Origin: Streptomyces spinoverrucosus
Lineage (GTDB): Bacteria; Actinomycetota; Actinomycetes; Streptomycetales; Streptomycetaceae
Assembly: GCF_006539505.1 (NCBI RefSeq)
Contig: NZ_BJND01000007.1
Coordinates: 310,001-374,000 of the forward strand
DNA: 64,000 nt
Direction of reading: 5' to 3'
Shown: one piece after another, positions 31,489 to 41,110 of the stretch
Layout of the letters: each line of letters opens with the position of its first letter
Position numbering within the stretch: the first letter of the stretch is position 1
Position numbers and translations under genes: made by a program
Notes under the pieces: model-generated
Told to the model about the DNA's origin: nothing
Seen by the model: the letters and a program-made list of their open reading frames with translations, nothing else
Database searches by the model: none

Positions 31489-33695
31489 CCACGCTCGAAG
31501 CCGCCCGGGCCGTCGGTCCCGGCCTGGATCGCGTAGACGCGCCCATGAAGACCACGGGCAGGGCGCCCTACCCCAACGACTTCAGCCTCCCCGGCATGGT
31601 GCACGCCTGCCTGGTGCACAGCACCATCGCCGCAGGTCGCGTCCGTGCCATCGACACCACCGCGGCGGAGACCGCGCCCGGAGTCCTGGCCGTCATCACC
31701 CATCTGACCGCGCCGCAGCTGGAGCGCGGGCCGATGACGCTGCTGGGCCCGTCCCCGCCGGCCCCGCTCCAGGGCGACCGGATCCTCCACTACGGGCAGC
31801 ACCTCGCCGTCGTGGTGGCCGCCAGTCCGGAGCAGGCCCGGCACGCCGCGGGGCTGGTGCGCGTCGACTACGAGCCTGCCGAGCCGCTGCTCGACCTCCA
31901 CGACCCGCGGGCCGCGGTGGTCACCAACCCCTGGGGGCTGGACTCCGACCGTGGCGACATCGCCGCCGGGTTCGCCGCCGCGGACGTGGTCGTCGGCGGC
32001 AGCTACACCACCCCGGACAACACCAACAACCCGCTCGGCCTGATGTCCACGGTCGCTGCCTGGAACGGCGACTCGCTCACCGTGCACGACTCGACCCAGT
32101 GGCCCCACAACGTCCGCACCACGCTGGCCGCGGTCTTCAAGATCCCCGAGAGCAACGTCCGGGTCCTCGCCCCCTACGTCGGCGGGGGTTTCGGTGCCGG
32201 GCTGCGGGTGTGGCCGCATGTGATCCTCACCGTGCTCGCCGCACGCGAGGTGGGCAAGCCGGTCAAGCTCGTGCTCACCCGGCCCGAGATGTTCACCGCC
32301 GTGGGTCATCGGCCCTACAGCGCCCAGCAGATCAGGATCGGGGCGACCCGCACCGGAGAGCTGACCGCCATTGAGCACGAGGGCGTCTCCCCCGTGGCGA
32401 TGGATGACGACGACTACGAACCCGTGTCGGCCTGCTCGGCCGTCTCCTACGCCTGCCCGAACGTCCGGACGCGGGACCGACAGGTGCGGCTGAACATCCC
32501 GTGCCCCGGCTCCATGCGGGCGCCGGCCGAGGGGCAGGGCAACTTCGCCCTGGAATCCGCGATCGACGAGCTCGCCCATGAACTCGGCATCGATCCGCTC
32601 GAACTGCGCCTGCGGAACTACGCGGAGGAGCATCCGCTGCTCGGGCTGCCCTGGTCCAGCAAGGCGCTGCGGGAGTGCTATCTGCAGGGCGCCGAGCGGT
32701 TCGGCTGGTCGCGCCGCGACCCTCGGCCGGGGTCGATGCGGGACGGACGCTGGCTGATCGGTTACGGACTGGCCGGGGTGTCGTACCCGCACTACCAGGT
32801 GCCGTGCCAGGCCCGTGCGTCCCTCCACCGCGACGGTTCGGCCGATGTGCGCAGCGCCGCCACCGACATCGGCACGGGCACGTACACGATCATCACGCAG
32901 CTGTCGGCGGAACTGCTGGGCCTGGACGTCTCCCGAGTCCACTTCGACCTCGGCGACTCGGACATGCCCTACGCGCCGCAGGCAGGAGGTTCCGGTCTGA
33001 CCGGCGCGCTGGCGGGCGCCGTTCACGCCGCCTGCCGCCGCCTCGTGCAGGAGTTCCTCGACGTGGTGCGGGACGACCCGGATTCACCGCTGCGGGGAGC
33101 GGCGCTCGACGACGTCGCCGTCTCCCAAGGCCGGATCCACCGGATCGGGAACCCGGACCAGGGCGAGTCGTACACGGACATCCTGACCCGCCACGGCCTG
33201 GAGGAGCTGAGCGCCGACGGCCGCAGCACACCGCCCCAGCCCGACGCGGCGGGCATGGCCACGGCCGGCGCGTTCGGGGCCAAGTTCGTCGAGGTCCGTG
33301 TCGATCCCGACCTGGGGCTGCTGCGGGTGACCCGCGTGGTGTCGGCGATCGACGGCGGGCGCATCCTCAACGAGAAGACCGCCACCAGCCAGATCGTCGG
33401 CGGCACGGTGGGCGGCATCGGCCAGGCGATGTTCGAGGAGACCGCCACCGACGCCGGGACCGGACGCATCGCCAACGCCACCTTCGGGGACTACCTGGTG
33501 CCGGTCAACGCCGATGTCCCCGACATGGAGGTGATCTTCGTCGGCGGTCCGGACCGGGCAACGCCCGTCGGGACGAAGGGAGTCGGGGAGATCGGGCTGG
33601 TCGGTGTGGCGGCGGCCGTCGCGAACGCCGTCCACCACGCCACGGGGCGCCGCATCCGCTCCCTGCCGATCACCATCGACCAGCTCATGCTCTGA
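31485..33695 (+). CDS. Molybdenum aldehyde oxidoreductase, catalytic Mo-binding subunit (PaoC/YagR-like)
   Basis: The 736-residue subunit binds the molybdopterin cofactor and hydroxylates its substrate, most likely an aldehyde. Family blocks present: GLDRVDAPMKTTGRAPYPND near the start, the hallmark APYVGGGFGAGLRVWPH (about residues 227-243), RAPAEGQGNFALESAIDELA (about 345-364), GTYTIITQLSAELLGL, GSGLTGALAGAVHAACRRL, and the C-terminal catalytic Glu in GTKGVGEIGLVGVAAAV (about 691-707). It is the normal length for the PaoC/YagR group, slightly shorter than XdhB. The ATGA overlap with the FAD gene shows an operon. No XdhC-type maturation gene is nearby; the MocA-like gene at 782 is the closest cofactor gene in the window. 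Confidence 0.93.
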   Translation: MTTLEAARAVGPGLDRVDAPMKTTGRAPYPNDFSLPGMVHACLVHSTIAAGRVRAIDTTAAETAPGVLAVITHLTAPQLERGPMTLLGPSPPAPLQGDRILHYGQHLAVVVAASPEQARHAAGLVRVDYEPAEPLLDLHDPRAAVVTNPWGLDSDRGDIAAGFAAADVVVGGSYTTPDNTNNPLGLMSTVAAWNGDSLTVHDSTQWPHNVRTTLAAVFKIPESNVRVLAPYVGGGFGAGLRVWPHVILTVLAAREVGKPVKLVLTRPEMFTAVGHRPYSAQQIRIGATRTGELTAIEHEGVSPVAMDDDDYEPVSACSAVSYACPNVRTRDRQVRLNIPCPGSMRAPAEGQGNFALESAIDELAHELGIDPLELRLRNYAEEHPLLGLPWSSKALRECYLQGAERFGWSRRDPRPGSMRDGRWLIGYGLAGVSYPHYQVPCQARASLHRDGSADVRSAATDIGTGTYTIITQLSAELLGLDVSRVHFDLGDSDMPYAPQAGGSGLTGALAGAVHAACRRLVQEFLDVVRDDPDSPLRGAALDDVAVSQGRIHRIGNPDQGESYTDILTRHGLEELSADGRSTPPQPDAAGMATAGAFGAKFVEVRVDPDLGLLRVTRVVSAIDGGRILNEKTATSQIVGGTVGGIGQAMFEETATDAGTGRIANATFGDYLVPVNADVPDMEVIFVGGPDRATPVGTKGVGEIGLVGVAAAVANAVHHATGRRIRSLPITIDQLML

Positions 33696-33755
33696 CGGAC
33701 GCCATAGGCCCGCCGGGCACTCGGCCTCACCAGGCCGGTTACCTAGGATGAGCCC

Positions 33756-34397
33756 ATGGCTTCCACCACTCGACGACGCTCCAGCGCGGCCGACCGGAGG
33801 TCCGCTCTCGAGAAGCGGATCCTGTCCGCGATCGATGAGCTGCTGCGCGAAGGTGTCACCTACACCGAGCTCAGCGTCGAGCAGATCGCGGGCGCCGCCG
33901 GGATCTCGCGCTCCACGTTCTATCTGTACTTCCGCGACAAGGTCGACCTGCTGCTCCGGCTGAGCGGCTCGCTCAAGACGGAGAGCCATGCCATCGCCGC
34001 TTCCTGGTGGCCCTGCCGTCCGGGCGGCGGGCTCGACGGCCTGGCCCGCACCTACGAGCTGATCCTGCGCCACTACCGCGAGCACGCGGCGCTGCTGTCG
34101 GCGATCAACGAGGTGGCCGCGTACGACCCGGCAGTCCGGGAGGCCTGGACCGCCGACCAGGACCGCTTCGTCGACCACGTCGTGGCCGTGCTGAAGGAGG
34201 AACAGCGGGCCGGCCGGACTCCCGCGGACATCGACCCCGCCCTGACCGCCAGAATCATCGTCCAGGGAGGCGGCCAGGTCATCGCTCAGCAGGTGGCCGA
34301 CGGCGACGTCAGCGACGACGCGGCCGTCGCCCGCGAACTGGCGAACGGTTACTGGTACGGCGTCTACCGCCGCGCCCCGCAGCCGACTGCTGACTGA
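33756..34397 (+). CDS. TetR-family transcriptional regulator
   Basis: This 213-residue regulator has an Arg-rich start, an N-terminal HTH with ILSAIDELLREGVTYTELSV and IAGAAGISRSTFYLYFRDKV (about residues 46-65, the TFYLYF recognition signature), and an all-helical ligand-binding domain. Its position 60 bp after the oxidoreductase operon on the same strand suggests control of that operon or of the divergent hydrolase. Aldehydes or aromatic acids would be natural inducers, but that is inference. A WWPCRPGGG segment with a Cys follows the HTH. Length and composition are typical. Confidence 0.92.
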   Translation: MASTTRRRSSAADRRSALEKRILSAIDELLREGVTYTELSVEQIAGAAGISRSTFYLYFRDKVDLLLRLSGSLKTESHAIAASWWPCRPGGGLDGLARTYELILRHYREHAALLSAINEVAAYDPAVREAWTADQDRFVDHVVAVLKEEQRAGRTPADIDPALTARIIVQGGGQVIAQQVADGDVSDDAAVARELANGYWYGVYRRAPQPTAD

Positions 34398-34572
34398 GGC
34401 CCAGGGCACCGCCGAAGCTCCGCATACGTGACCGTGCCCCGGCCTTCGGCCGTGGCGCCGTTGGGACATGTCTCATGCGTGCCACACGAATGCAGTGACA
34501 CGCCTTCCAACCGCACCGGATTCTGTCCTGCGCATGACCACCTTATTGCGCTGAGTGGAAGGCCTGGGACAG

Positions 34573-37500
34573 ATGAGAAGAACCCGCCTGGTTGCGGCGG
34601 CAGCGTTGGGGCTCGTACTGAGCACCAGTGCCGTGGCACCGGTGTCCGCGCGCTCCGCCGCCGCGGACGGTGCCACGGCCGCTGTGGCCCCCACAGGGAA
34701 GGCCGCCACGGTGCGGCTGATCACCGGTGACCGTGTCACGGTCACCACGGACGCCGCCGGCAGACGGACCGCCGCGGTCCAACCCGGCCCGGGGCGCAAG
34801 GGAGTGGTGTTCCGCACCGTCGAGCAGAACGGCAGGCTGTCCGTCATTCCGTCGGACGCCTCGAACGGTGTCGCGACCGGACAGCTGGATCGTGAACTCT
34901 TCGACGTGACCGCGCTCATCGCCCAGCAGTACGACGAGGCGCACACCGACGCGCTGCCGGTGATCGTGCGGAACGCGGCGGGCCTGACGGACGGCGCCAC
35001 GCGCCGGCTCACCGCTCTCGCCGACGACGACTCCCCCACCCGGCTCGACAGCATCGGAGCGCTGTCGCTCCGGGTCGGTGAGGACGACCTCGGCCGGTTC
35101 TGGCAGCAGTTGGCGGCCGGCGGCGCGCCGGACGGCGCCCGCGGGAGCCAGGCACCGCAGGTGTGGCTGGACAGCCGGGTCCGTCCCGTCCTGGACCGGA
35201 GCACCGCCCAGATCGGGGCGCCCGCCGCCTGGCAGAGCGGGCTGCGGGGCGAGTCCGTCAAGGTCGCCGTCCTGGACACCGGAGCGGACGCGTCCCATCC
35301 CGACCTGGCCGGCCGGATCGCCAAGGCCGAGGACTTCTCCGGCAGCGCCGGCACCGGCGACGCCTTCGGCCACGGCACCCACGTGGCCTCGATCGTCGCC
35401 GGCAGCGGCGCCGCGTCCGGCGGCACCCGCAAGGGCGTGGCACCGGAGGCCGACCTGCTGATCGGCAAGGTCCTCGGCGACGACGGTTACGGCACCGAGT
35501 CCCAGGTGGTCGCCGGTATGGAGTGGGCGGCTGCCCAGGGCGCCGAGGTGGTCAACATGAGCCTCGGCTCGGAGGGGGCCAGCGATGGGCAGGACCCGAT
35601 GAGTCTGGCCCTGAACGCGCTGACCGAGAGCACCGGTGCGCTCTTCGTGGTGGCGGCCGGCAACGCCGGTGAGCAGGGGCAGAGCACCGTCGGCTCGCCC
35701 GGCGCCGCGGACGCGGCCCTCACCGTCGGCGCGGTCGACCGCGACGACGTCCTCGCCTCGTTCTCCAGCCGGGGCCCGCGGGCCGGGGACAAGGCGGTCA
35801 AGCCCGATGTCACCGCGCCCGGGGTCGGGATCGTGGCGGCACGTGCGGCCGGCACGACGATGGGCCACCCGGTCGACGCGCACTACGTCGCGGCGTCCGG
35901 TACGTCGATGGCCACCCCGCATGTCGCGGGCGTCGCGGCTCTCCTCGCTCAGCGGCACCCGGACTGGGGCCCGGAGCGGCTGAAGGACGCGCTGGTGAGC
36001 ACCTCCCGCACGGTCGTCGGCCAGAAGGTCACCGAACAGGGCGGTGGCCGCGTCGACGTCGCCGCCGCCGTGCTGGGACCGTTGACCGCCACCGGCACCG
36101 TCGCTCTCGGCACGTACGAGACCGGTAACGGCAGCCCACGTTCGACGAAGGTCCGCTACACCAACCACTCCGGCGAGGACCTCACGCTCGCGCTCGACGT
36201 CCGGCTGGCCACCACCGCGGGCCGTGAGGTCGCCGACGGTGCGGTGCGCCCCGGCACGGATTCGCTGCGGGTCGCGGCGGGCCAGACCGTCGAAGTGCCC
36301 GTGACGGTCGACCCTTCCCGCCTCCAGCGAGGCGCCTACTACGGCTATGCGACCGCCACTTCCGCCGACGGCGAGGTGAAGGTCCACACCACGCTGAGCC
36401 TGCTGGTCAAGGGACCCGTCCATCGCCTGACGGTCACCACCTACGACCGCCAGGGCAACCGCTCCGGCGCACTGCCGACGATCTGGGGAACCGACGGCTT
36501 CGTCCGGTACGTCGACGAGGACCGGGGCATCGCCGAGGTCGAGGAAGGCACCTACCAGCTCGATCTTCCCTCCATCGCATCGGACGGCTCGGAGCTGCGC
36601 CATGTGATCCTGCCCGAGGTGAAGGTGACCAAGGACATGGCGGTCACGCTCGACGAGCGCAAGACCACCAAGGTGGAGATCCGCACCCCGCGTCCGGCGG
36701 AACAGCGCGGCATCGTGCACTACCAGATGCACCGGGTGATCGACGGGGTCGGTCTGACGCAGGGCGTCATGTACTTCGACAGCGCCGAACGGATCTACGT
36801 CAGCCCCACCGCCGAAGTCACCGACGGCACCTTCGAGTTCGCCTCCCGCTGGCAGCTCGTCGCACCACTGCTCCGGGCCGAGGTCCCCGGGTCCGGGATC
36901 GACCTGCGGGCCTACTACATGCCGCAGTCCCCGCTCTTCGGCGACCGGGGCCGGCGCCTGACCGCCGTCGACGCGGGGGATCTGTCCGCGCCGCGCTTCG
37001 ACCGCGCCCGCGGCAAGCTCGCCGTGGTCACCAACCGCGACAACATCTACGAGCCGGACACGCTGACGAAGGCCGCCGAGGCCGGGGTCGCGGCCGTGGC
37101 CCTCGTCCACTTCAGCGACCAGCCGTGGACCCGTTGGGAGCCCGACGGCGACCGCTGGGCGCTGCCCACCGTCAGGATCGGCGCCGACGCGGGCGCCGAG
37201 CTGCTGGCCCGCATCGAGGACCGCAGGACGCAGGTGCACTTCACGGGCACCGCCCGCAGTCCGTACCTGTACGACGTCATGCAGATCTCCTCGCAGCGCA
37301 TCCCCAGCAAGGTGGTGCACACCGTCACGGAGGACAACAGCGCCGTCATCCGCACGACGTACGCCGACAACGGCGGTACGCCGTGGGCCTCCGAACAGCG
37401 GTTCGCCCGCCGTCCCTACCAGGACTTCGCGTGGCTGCAGTACTCCCGGCACGTCCCGACCGGTTTCGAGCGCACCGAGTACGTCTCGGCGGGGGACACC

Positions 37501-38340
37501 GCCTGGGAGCACAAGGTGCACCACGAGACCGTCAGCCCGGATCGCGAACTGACGGTCGGGATGCGCAGCGCCCCGCGCACCTACCGTGCCGGTGAGCAGC
37601 TGCGGGAGACCTGGAACGGCTCGGTCGTGCGTCCGTCGATCCCGCGCGGCGCCGGTCTCGCCTCCGTCCGCGACGGGAACGTCCTCTCCCTGCGCATACC
37701 GGAGTTCACCGACTCGACGTCCGGGCACTGGTCACGCAAGCTCGAGAGCTCGGGCGGCGATGGCGGCATCGGAACGGGCGCCGGCACCTCCCAGCAGGGC
37801 GACACGGCGAAGGCGGTCCTGCTCCGCGACGGCAAGAAGATCGCCGAGGCGGGCAGCGCCTGGACGGACTTCGAGGTACCCGCCGGGACGGCCGACTACC
37901 GGCTGGACCTGTCGACCAGCCGGGCGTCGGACGAGTGGGCCTACGGCACCGCGACCCAGACGTCCTGGTCGTTCCGATCCGCGGCCGGCGGCGAGGCGAA
38001 GCTGCTCCCGCTGCTCCAGCTCGACTACGACGTTCCGGTGGACGAGCGCAACGAGGTCAAGTCCGGCCGTACGCATGCCGTTCGGCTGGCGGTCCGCGCC
38101 CAGGACGGGCTGGCCGCGCCCAAGGGCGTGGTGATGAAGGTCGAGGCGTCGTACGACGACGGCCGGAGCTGGAGCCGGACCTCGCTGCGTGACAGAGGGG
38201 CAGGCGCCTTCGACGCGACCGTCACACGGCCGACCGGCGTACGCGGCGACGCGTACGTGACGCTGCGGGTGACCGCCCGCGACGCGGCCGGCAACAGCGT
38301 GCGGCAGACCGTCACCCGGGCCTACCTCCACCGAGGCTGA
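34573..38340 (+). CDS. Large secreted S8 subtilisin-like serine peptidase with C-terminal extension
   Basis: This 1255-residue exported protease has a Sec-type signal peptide (RRTRLVAAAALGLVLS and AVAPVSA, about residues 2-31) and a propeptide, then an S8 domain. The catalytic Asp lies in VKVAVLDTGADASHPDL (about 235), the His in FGHGTHVASIVAGSG (about 267), the oxyanion Asn in VVAAGNAGEQ (about 362) and the Ser in SGTSMATPHVAGVAALLA (about 445). About 750 residues follow: beta-sandwich repeats, a stretch resembling a PA (protease-associated) domain (LAVVTNRDNI to RIGADAGAELL, about 815-885) placed after the catalytic domain and not inserted in it, and a final Ig-like domain (VTARDAAGNSVRQTV). 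It probably digests proteins extracellularly. The ATG at 34573 begins the signal peptide. A perfect terminator follows. Confidence 0.93.
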   Translation: MRRTRLVAAAALGLVLSTSAVAPVSARSAAADGATAAVAPTGKAATVRLITGDRVTVTTDAAGRRTAAVQPGPGRKGVVFRTVEQNGRLSVIPSDASNGVATGQLDRELFDVTALIAQQYDEAHTDALPVIVRNAAGLTDGATRRLTALADDDSPTRLDSIGALSLRVGEDDLGRFWQQLAAGGAPDGARGSQAPQVWLDSRVRPVLDRSTAQIGAPAAWQSGLRGESVKVAVLDTGADASHPDLAGRIAKAEDFSGSAGTGDAFGHGTHVASIVAGSGAASGGTRKGVAPEADLLIGKVLGDDGYGTESQVVAGMEWAAAQGAEVVNMSLGSEGASDGQDPMSLALNALTESTGALFVVAAGNAGEQGQSTVGSPGAADAALTVGAVDRDDVLASFSSRGPRAGDKAVKPDVTAPGVGIVAARAAGTTMGHPVDAHYVAASGTSMATPHVAGVAALLAQRHPDWGPERLKDALVSTSRTVVGQKVTEQGGGRVDVAAAVLGPLTATGTVALGTYETGNGSPRSTKVRYTNHSGEDLTLALDVRLATTAGREVADGAVRPGTDSLRVAAGQTVEVPVTVDPSRLQRGAYYGYATATSADGEVKVHTTLSLLVKGPVHRLTVTTYDRQGNRSGALPTIWGTDGFVRYVDEDRGIAEVEEGTYQLDLPSIASDGSELRHVILPEVKVTKDMAVTLDERKTTKVEIRTPRPAEQRGIVHYQMHRVIDGVGLTQGVMYFDSAERIYVSPTAEVTDGTFEFASRWQLVAPLLRAEVPGSGIDLRAYYMPQSPLFGDRGRRLTAVDAGDLSAPRFDRARGKLAVVTNRDNIYEPDTLTKAAEAGVAAVALVHFSDQPWTRWEPDGDRWALPTVRIGADAGAELLARIEDRRTQVHFTGTARSPYLYDVMQISSQRIPSKVVHTVTEDNSAVIRTTYADNGGTPWASEQRFARRPYQDFAWLQYSRHVPTGFERTEYVSAGDTAWEHKVHHETVSPDRELTVGMRSAPRTYRAGEQLRETWNGSVVRPSIPRGAGLASVRDGNVLSLRIPEFTDSTSGHWSRKLESSGGDGGIGTGAGTSQQGDTAKAVLLRDGKKIAEAGSAWTDFEVPAGTADYRLDLSTSRASDEWAYGTATQTSWSFRSAAGGEAKLLPLLQLDYDVPVDERNEVKSGRTHAVRLAVRAQDGLAAPKGVVMKVEASYDDGRSWSRTSLRDRGAGAFDATVTRPTGVRGDAYVTLRVTARDAAGNSVRQTVTRAYLHRG

Positions 38341-38346
38341 CCCGGC

Positions 38347-38382
38347 AAGCGGTGCGGCCGGCGACCGTCGGCCGCACCGCTT
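38347..38382. terminator. Bidirectional 14-bp hairpin terminator
   Basis: AAGCGGTGCGGCCG (38347-38360) is the exact complement of 38369-38382 around an 8-base loop, lying in the 46-bp gap between the convergent subtilase and LuxR-type genes. Confidence 0.88.
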
Positions 38383-38386
38383 GGGC

Positions 38387-39388
38387 TCAGATCCAGTTGC
38401 GGCGTGCGGCGTGCCAGCCGAGCTGCATCCTGGTGGCGACTCCGGCGAGACTCATCAGGCCCTGGATGCGGCGCTGGACGGTGCGACGGCTGATGCGGAG
38501 CTGGCCGGCGATGGCCTCGTCGGTGAGGCCGGTGACCATCAGCGACAGCAGATGCCTGTCGTCCGCCGTGAGCGCGGCGGAGTCGCTCGCCGCGGCGGAT
38601 CCGCCGAGCCGGCCCTCCGGCGTCACATGCAGGGGAACCCCGATCTCCCAGTAGCGCTCGAACAACGCCACCAGCGCCACCAGCAGGCTGCTGCCGCGGA
38701 TGACGACGGCCGTCACCTCGCGGGGGTCGCTCGCCGGACCGGCCGGTGCCAGCGGGCAGACCGCCAGGCACCGGTCGGCGACGGCCATCCGCAGCGGCAG
38801 CGCGGGCACGGCCCGCGCGACCTCACCCGCCCGCACGGCCCTGACTACGTTGTCAACGGCGCCCGCGTCGTCGAAGAACGCCTGCTCGTACAGGACCCGG
38901 TAGCCGACCCCGGCGGCCAGGGCGTCGAACTCGGCCTGGTTCGTGCCCGACGGCATGGCGAGGTACTGGGCCTTGCAGAACCACAGCAGTTCGTGGCGGG
39001 CGCCGGCCTGGACCTGCCGCAGACGCTGGCGCAACGCCTCGGCCCCGGTGACGATCTCGATGACTTGGCCCGCGTCACGGGTCCAGGCGTGCCGCTGATA
39101 GGACTCCATGAGTTCGACGACGACGGCACGAGCCTTGAACAGGTCAAGGGCGTGGCGTTCGAGCCGCGGAAGCAGCGTCACATCGGGCGGGTTGGCGGCG
39201 AACCGCCCCGGAGCCCCCTCCACAGGGCGTGCCAGGCCCTTCTCCTCCAACGCCGCGAGCAGCCGCTGGGCGGTCCCGGCATCGAGGCCCGTCGCAGTGG
39301 ACACATCGTTCGCCGACGCCGTGACGGTGACGACGAGGGCGCGGTACGCATCGGTCTCGGCGTCCGTGAGACCCACCGGCTCCAGCAT
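38387..39388 (-). CDS. LuxR-type regulator with TrmB-like N-terminal domain
   Basis: This 333-residue protein has an N-terminal winged-helix of TrmB type (GLTDAETDAYRALVVTVTAS, then TATGLDAGTAQRLLAALEEK, about residues 6-50), a middle effector-like region, and a C-terminal LuxR HTH (LTADDRHLLSLMVTGLTDEA then GQLRISRRTVQRRIQGLM, about 273-318). Streptomyces encode many such two-HTH regulators, often next to secreted peptidases or lantibiotic genes; their ligands are mostly unknown. It is convergent with the subtilase and shares its terminator, so a regulatory link is possible but not shown. ATG 39388 was chosen as the only start before MLEPVGLTDAE. Confidence 0.88.
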   Translation of the reverse strand: MLEPVGLTDAETDAYRALVVTVTASANDVSTATGLDAGTAQRLLAALEEKGLARPVEGAPGRFAANPPDVTLLPRLERHALDLFKARAVVVELMESYQRHAWTRDAGQVIEIVTGAEALRQRLRQVQAGARHELLWFCKAQYLAMPSGTNQAEFDALAAGVGYRVLYEQAFFDDAGAVDNVVRAVRAGEVARAVPALPLRMAVADRCLAVCPLAPAGPASDPREVTAVVIRGSSLLVALVALFERYWEIGVPLHVTPEGRLGGSAAASDSAALTADDRHLLSLMVTGLTDEAIAGQLRISRRTVQRRIQGLMSLAGVATRMQLGWHAARRNWI

Positions 39389-39492
39389 GCTCTGCCTTTC
39401 CGCCCCTGGCCGGCCACGCCGACGCCGTCCACTGCCACGACGTGCAGCTCACCGGCCAGGATAAATCAGGCGCCCGGGCGGGTGATCGGCGG

Positions 39493-41019
39493 TCACCCGC
39501 CGGCCAGCGGGTTGGGCAGCGGCCGGTAGCGGGCGTCGGCGCCGTCGGCGCCCGTCCAGCGCAGCAGCAGGTTCGTCTTGGCGGGGAGCGTGGGTGCGGT
39601 GAGCAGGGCGGCGATCTCGGGCAGGTCGTGCCGGCCCAGTTCGCGGCGGACGGCGGGCCAGGGGTCCAGCCCGCCGTGCCGTTCGGCGAGTGCCCCGGCC
39701 AGCTCGGCCAGGTGGTTGACGACCAGGCAGTACACCAGCCGCTCCCACCCGGCCGCCCGCGACACGTCCGGCAGCAGCTTCACCCCCTCGGCGTCCCGGA
39801 ACAGCGCCTGCACCGGTGTCCCGTCGGCGTCACAGGCGACCAGCGAGTTCTGCAGATGCGCTTCGAGTACGACGCCGTGGTCGGCGAAGGCCGCGAGGAC
39901 CGGGGGCACCACCTGGCGCAGATACGCCTCCCACCAGCACGCCGGGTCCGCCGGACCGTCCAGCGGGCTGCCCGCGAAGCCCTCCACCAGCCCGGCGGCG
40001 AGGAACGGGGTCGCGCCGGGCAGGACGTGGCCGCGTACCCCGTCGCGGACCAGGACGGCGAGCTCCTCGAAGGCGAAGTCGGCGGTGCGATAGCCCCGGT
40101 CGGTCAGCCAGGCCGCCGTACCGCCCGCGAAGGCCCCGGTCACGGCGGCGTCGGTGCGGCGCAGCTTGAGCAGGTCGTGCCGCCACAGCCGCCGTACGTC
40201 GTTGGTGATGCGCACATCGAGGCTGAACTTGAGGAAGAGGTCGCGCTCCGGGGCGTACACCGTGCGGATCGCGGCCGTGGGCCAGACCGGGGATGCGGTG
40301 GTGTCCAGGCGGATCAGCCGGCCGTCGGCGAAGGCGGGGGCGAGGTCGCGGGCGGTCAGGTCGAGCTGCCAGGGGTGGGCGGGCAGCATCCGGTAGCCGG
40401 GCGGGGGCTGGCCGAGGGTGTCGAGCGCCGAGGTGTCGCCCTCCTCCACGACGGTGTCCTCGCGCACCCCGAGCAGCACGAGCGGGAAGCGGGCGTGCGC
40501 CTCGGGGGCGTAGGGCAGCCAGGCGGCGACCGGGCCGCCGCCGCGCGCCTTGGGGGCGGGGTGGTGGGGGTGGCCGGTGATCAGGGACTGCTCGGAGCGC
40601 AGATAGGGGTCGTCGGGCGGGGTGGCACGCGCGCGTGCGGTGAGGAGCGCGGCGACGGCGTCCCGGCTGTCGAGCATCTCGGCGGGCAGTTCGTGGTTGG
40701 ACAGGCCGGTGTGGCGGCGCAGTTCCTCGGTGACGAGCTTGACGAGTTCGGTGTGGTCGAGGCGGTGCCAGCCGTGCGGCGTGTACACCTCGGGTGCGGT
40801 GGGCCGCCGGCCGCCGCGCACCCGCAGCAGCCGGTCACCGCCGGGCAGCCGGTAGACCCCCTCCCGGCCGGGCAGCGGGTGCGCCACCTCGCGCAGCAGA
40901 CAGTTGAGCAGCGGCGCGGCCGCGTACGCGTCGGCCAGATCGGCGACGTCGGCACGGACTGCCGCGTCGACGGCTGGGGGGCTGAGGTCCACGCGTTCCA
41001 CTCGTTCCCTACGGTTCAT
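39493..41019 (-). CDS. IucA/IucC-family siderophore synthetase (NIS synthetase)
   Basis: This 508-residue ATP-dependent ligase joins carboxylic acids (often citrate or a diacid) to amines or alcohols in NRPS-independent siderophore assembly. Recognised blocks: SLITGHPHHPAPKARGG (about residues 162-178), which binds ATP phosphates, MLPAHPWQLDLT (about 225-236), LFLKFSLDVRITNDVRRL (about 277-294) and VVLEAHLQNSLVACD (about 388-402), carrying the His/Gln/Asn nucleotide site. The C-terminal FhuF-like part (LPAKTNLLLRW) ends it. ATG 41019 faces the second synthetase gene across 91 bp. No amine decarboxylase or monooxygenase was found beside it, so the amine partner is unknown. Confidence 0.92.
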   Translation of the reverse strand: MNRRERVERVDLSPPAVDAAVRADVADLADAYAAAPLLNCLLREVAHPLPGREGVYRLPGGDRLLRVRGGRRPTAPEVYTPHGWHRLDHTELVKLVTEELRRHTGLSNHELPAEMLDSRDAVAALLTARARATPPDDPYLRSEQSLITGHPHHPAPKARGGGPVAAWLPYAPEAHARFPLVLLGVREDTVVEEGDTSALDTLGQPPPGYRMLPAHPWQLDLTARDLAPAFADGRLIRLDTTASPVWPTAAIRTVYAPERDLFLKFSLDVRITNDVRRLWRHDLLKLRRTDAAVTGAFAGGTAAWLTDRGYRTADFAFEELAVLVRDGVRGHVLPGATPFLAAGLVEGFAGSPLDGPADPACWWEAYLRQVVPPVLAAFADHGVVLEAHLQNSLVACDADGTPVQALFRDAEGVKLLPDVSRAAGWERLVYCLVVNHLAELAGALAERHGGLDPWPAVRRELGRHDLPEIAALLTAPTLPAKTNLLLRWTGADGADARYRPLPNPLAGG

Positions 41020-41110
41020 TGGTGCGGAGACGATCAGTATCGCTGTCGTCACGCCCCGCCGTGACCGCCGGTCGCGCCGTCCCGCCCCGACTCGCCCGAG
41101 GAGCCCGCCC

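Noticed and set aside
30029-33695. Assignment as the xanthine dehydrogenase of purine catabolism
   Set aside because: The four-Cys 4Fe-4S insertion in the FAD subunit and the subunit order fit PaoABC/YagTSR-type aldehyde oxidoreductases, and the operon lies 16 kb from the purine genes.
34543-37728. A 1061-codon open frame on the minus strand across the subtilase gene
   Set aside because: It is antisense to a gene with clear signal peptide and catalytic motifs. Long antisense frames are a normal by-product of third-position GC bias, and its translation is a Gly/Val/Arg-rich composition without any recognisable motif.
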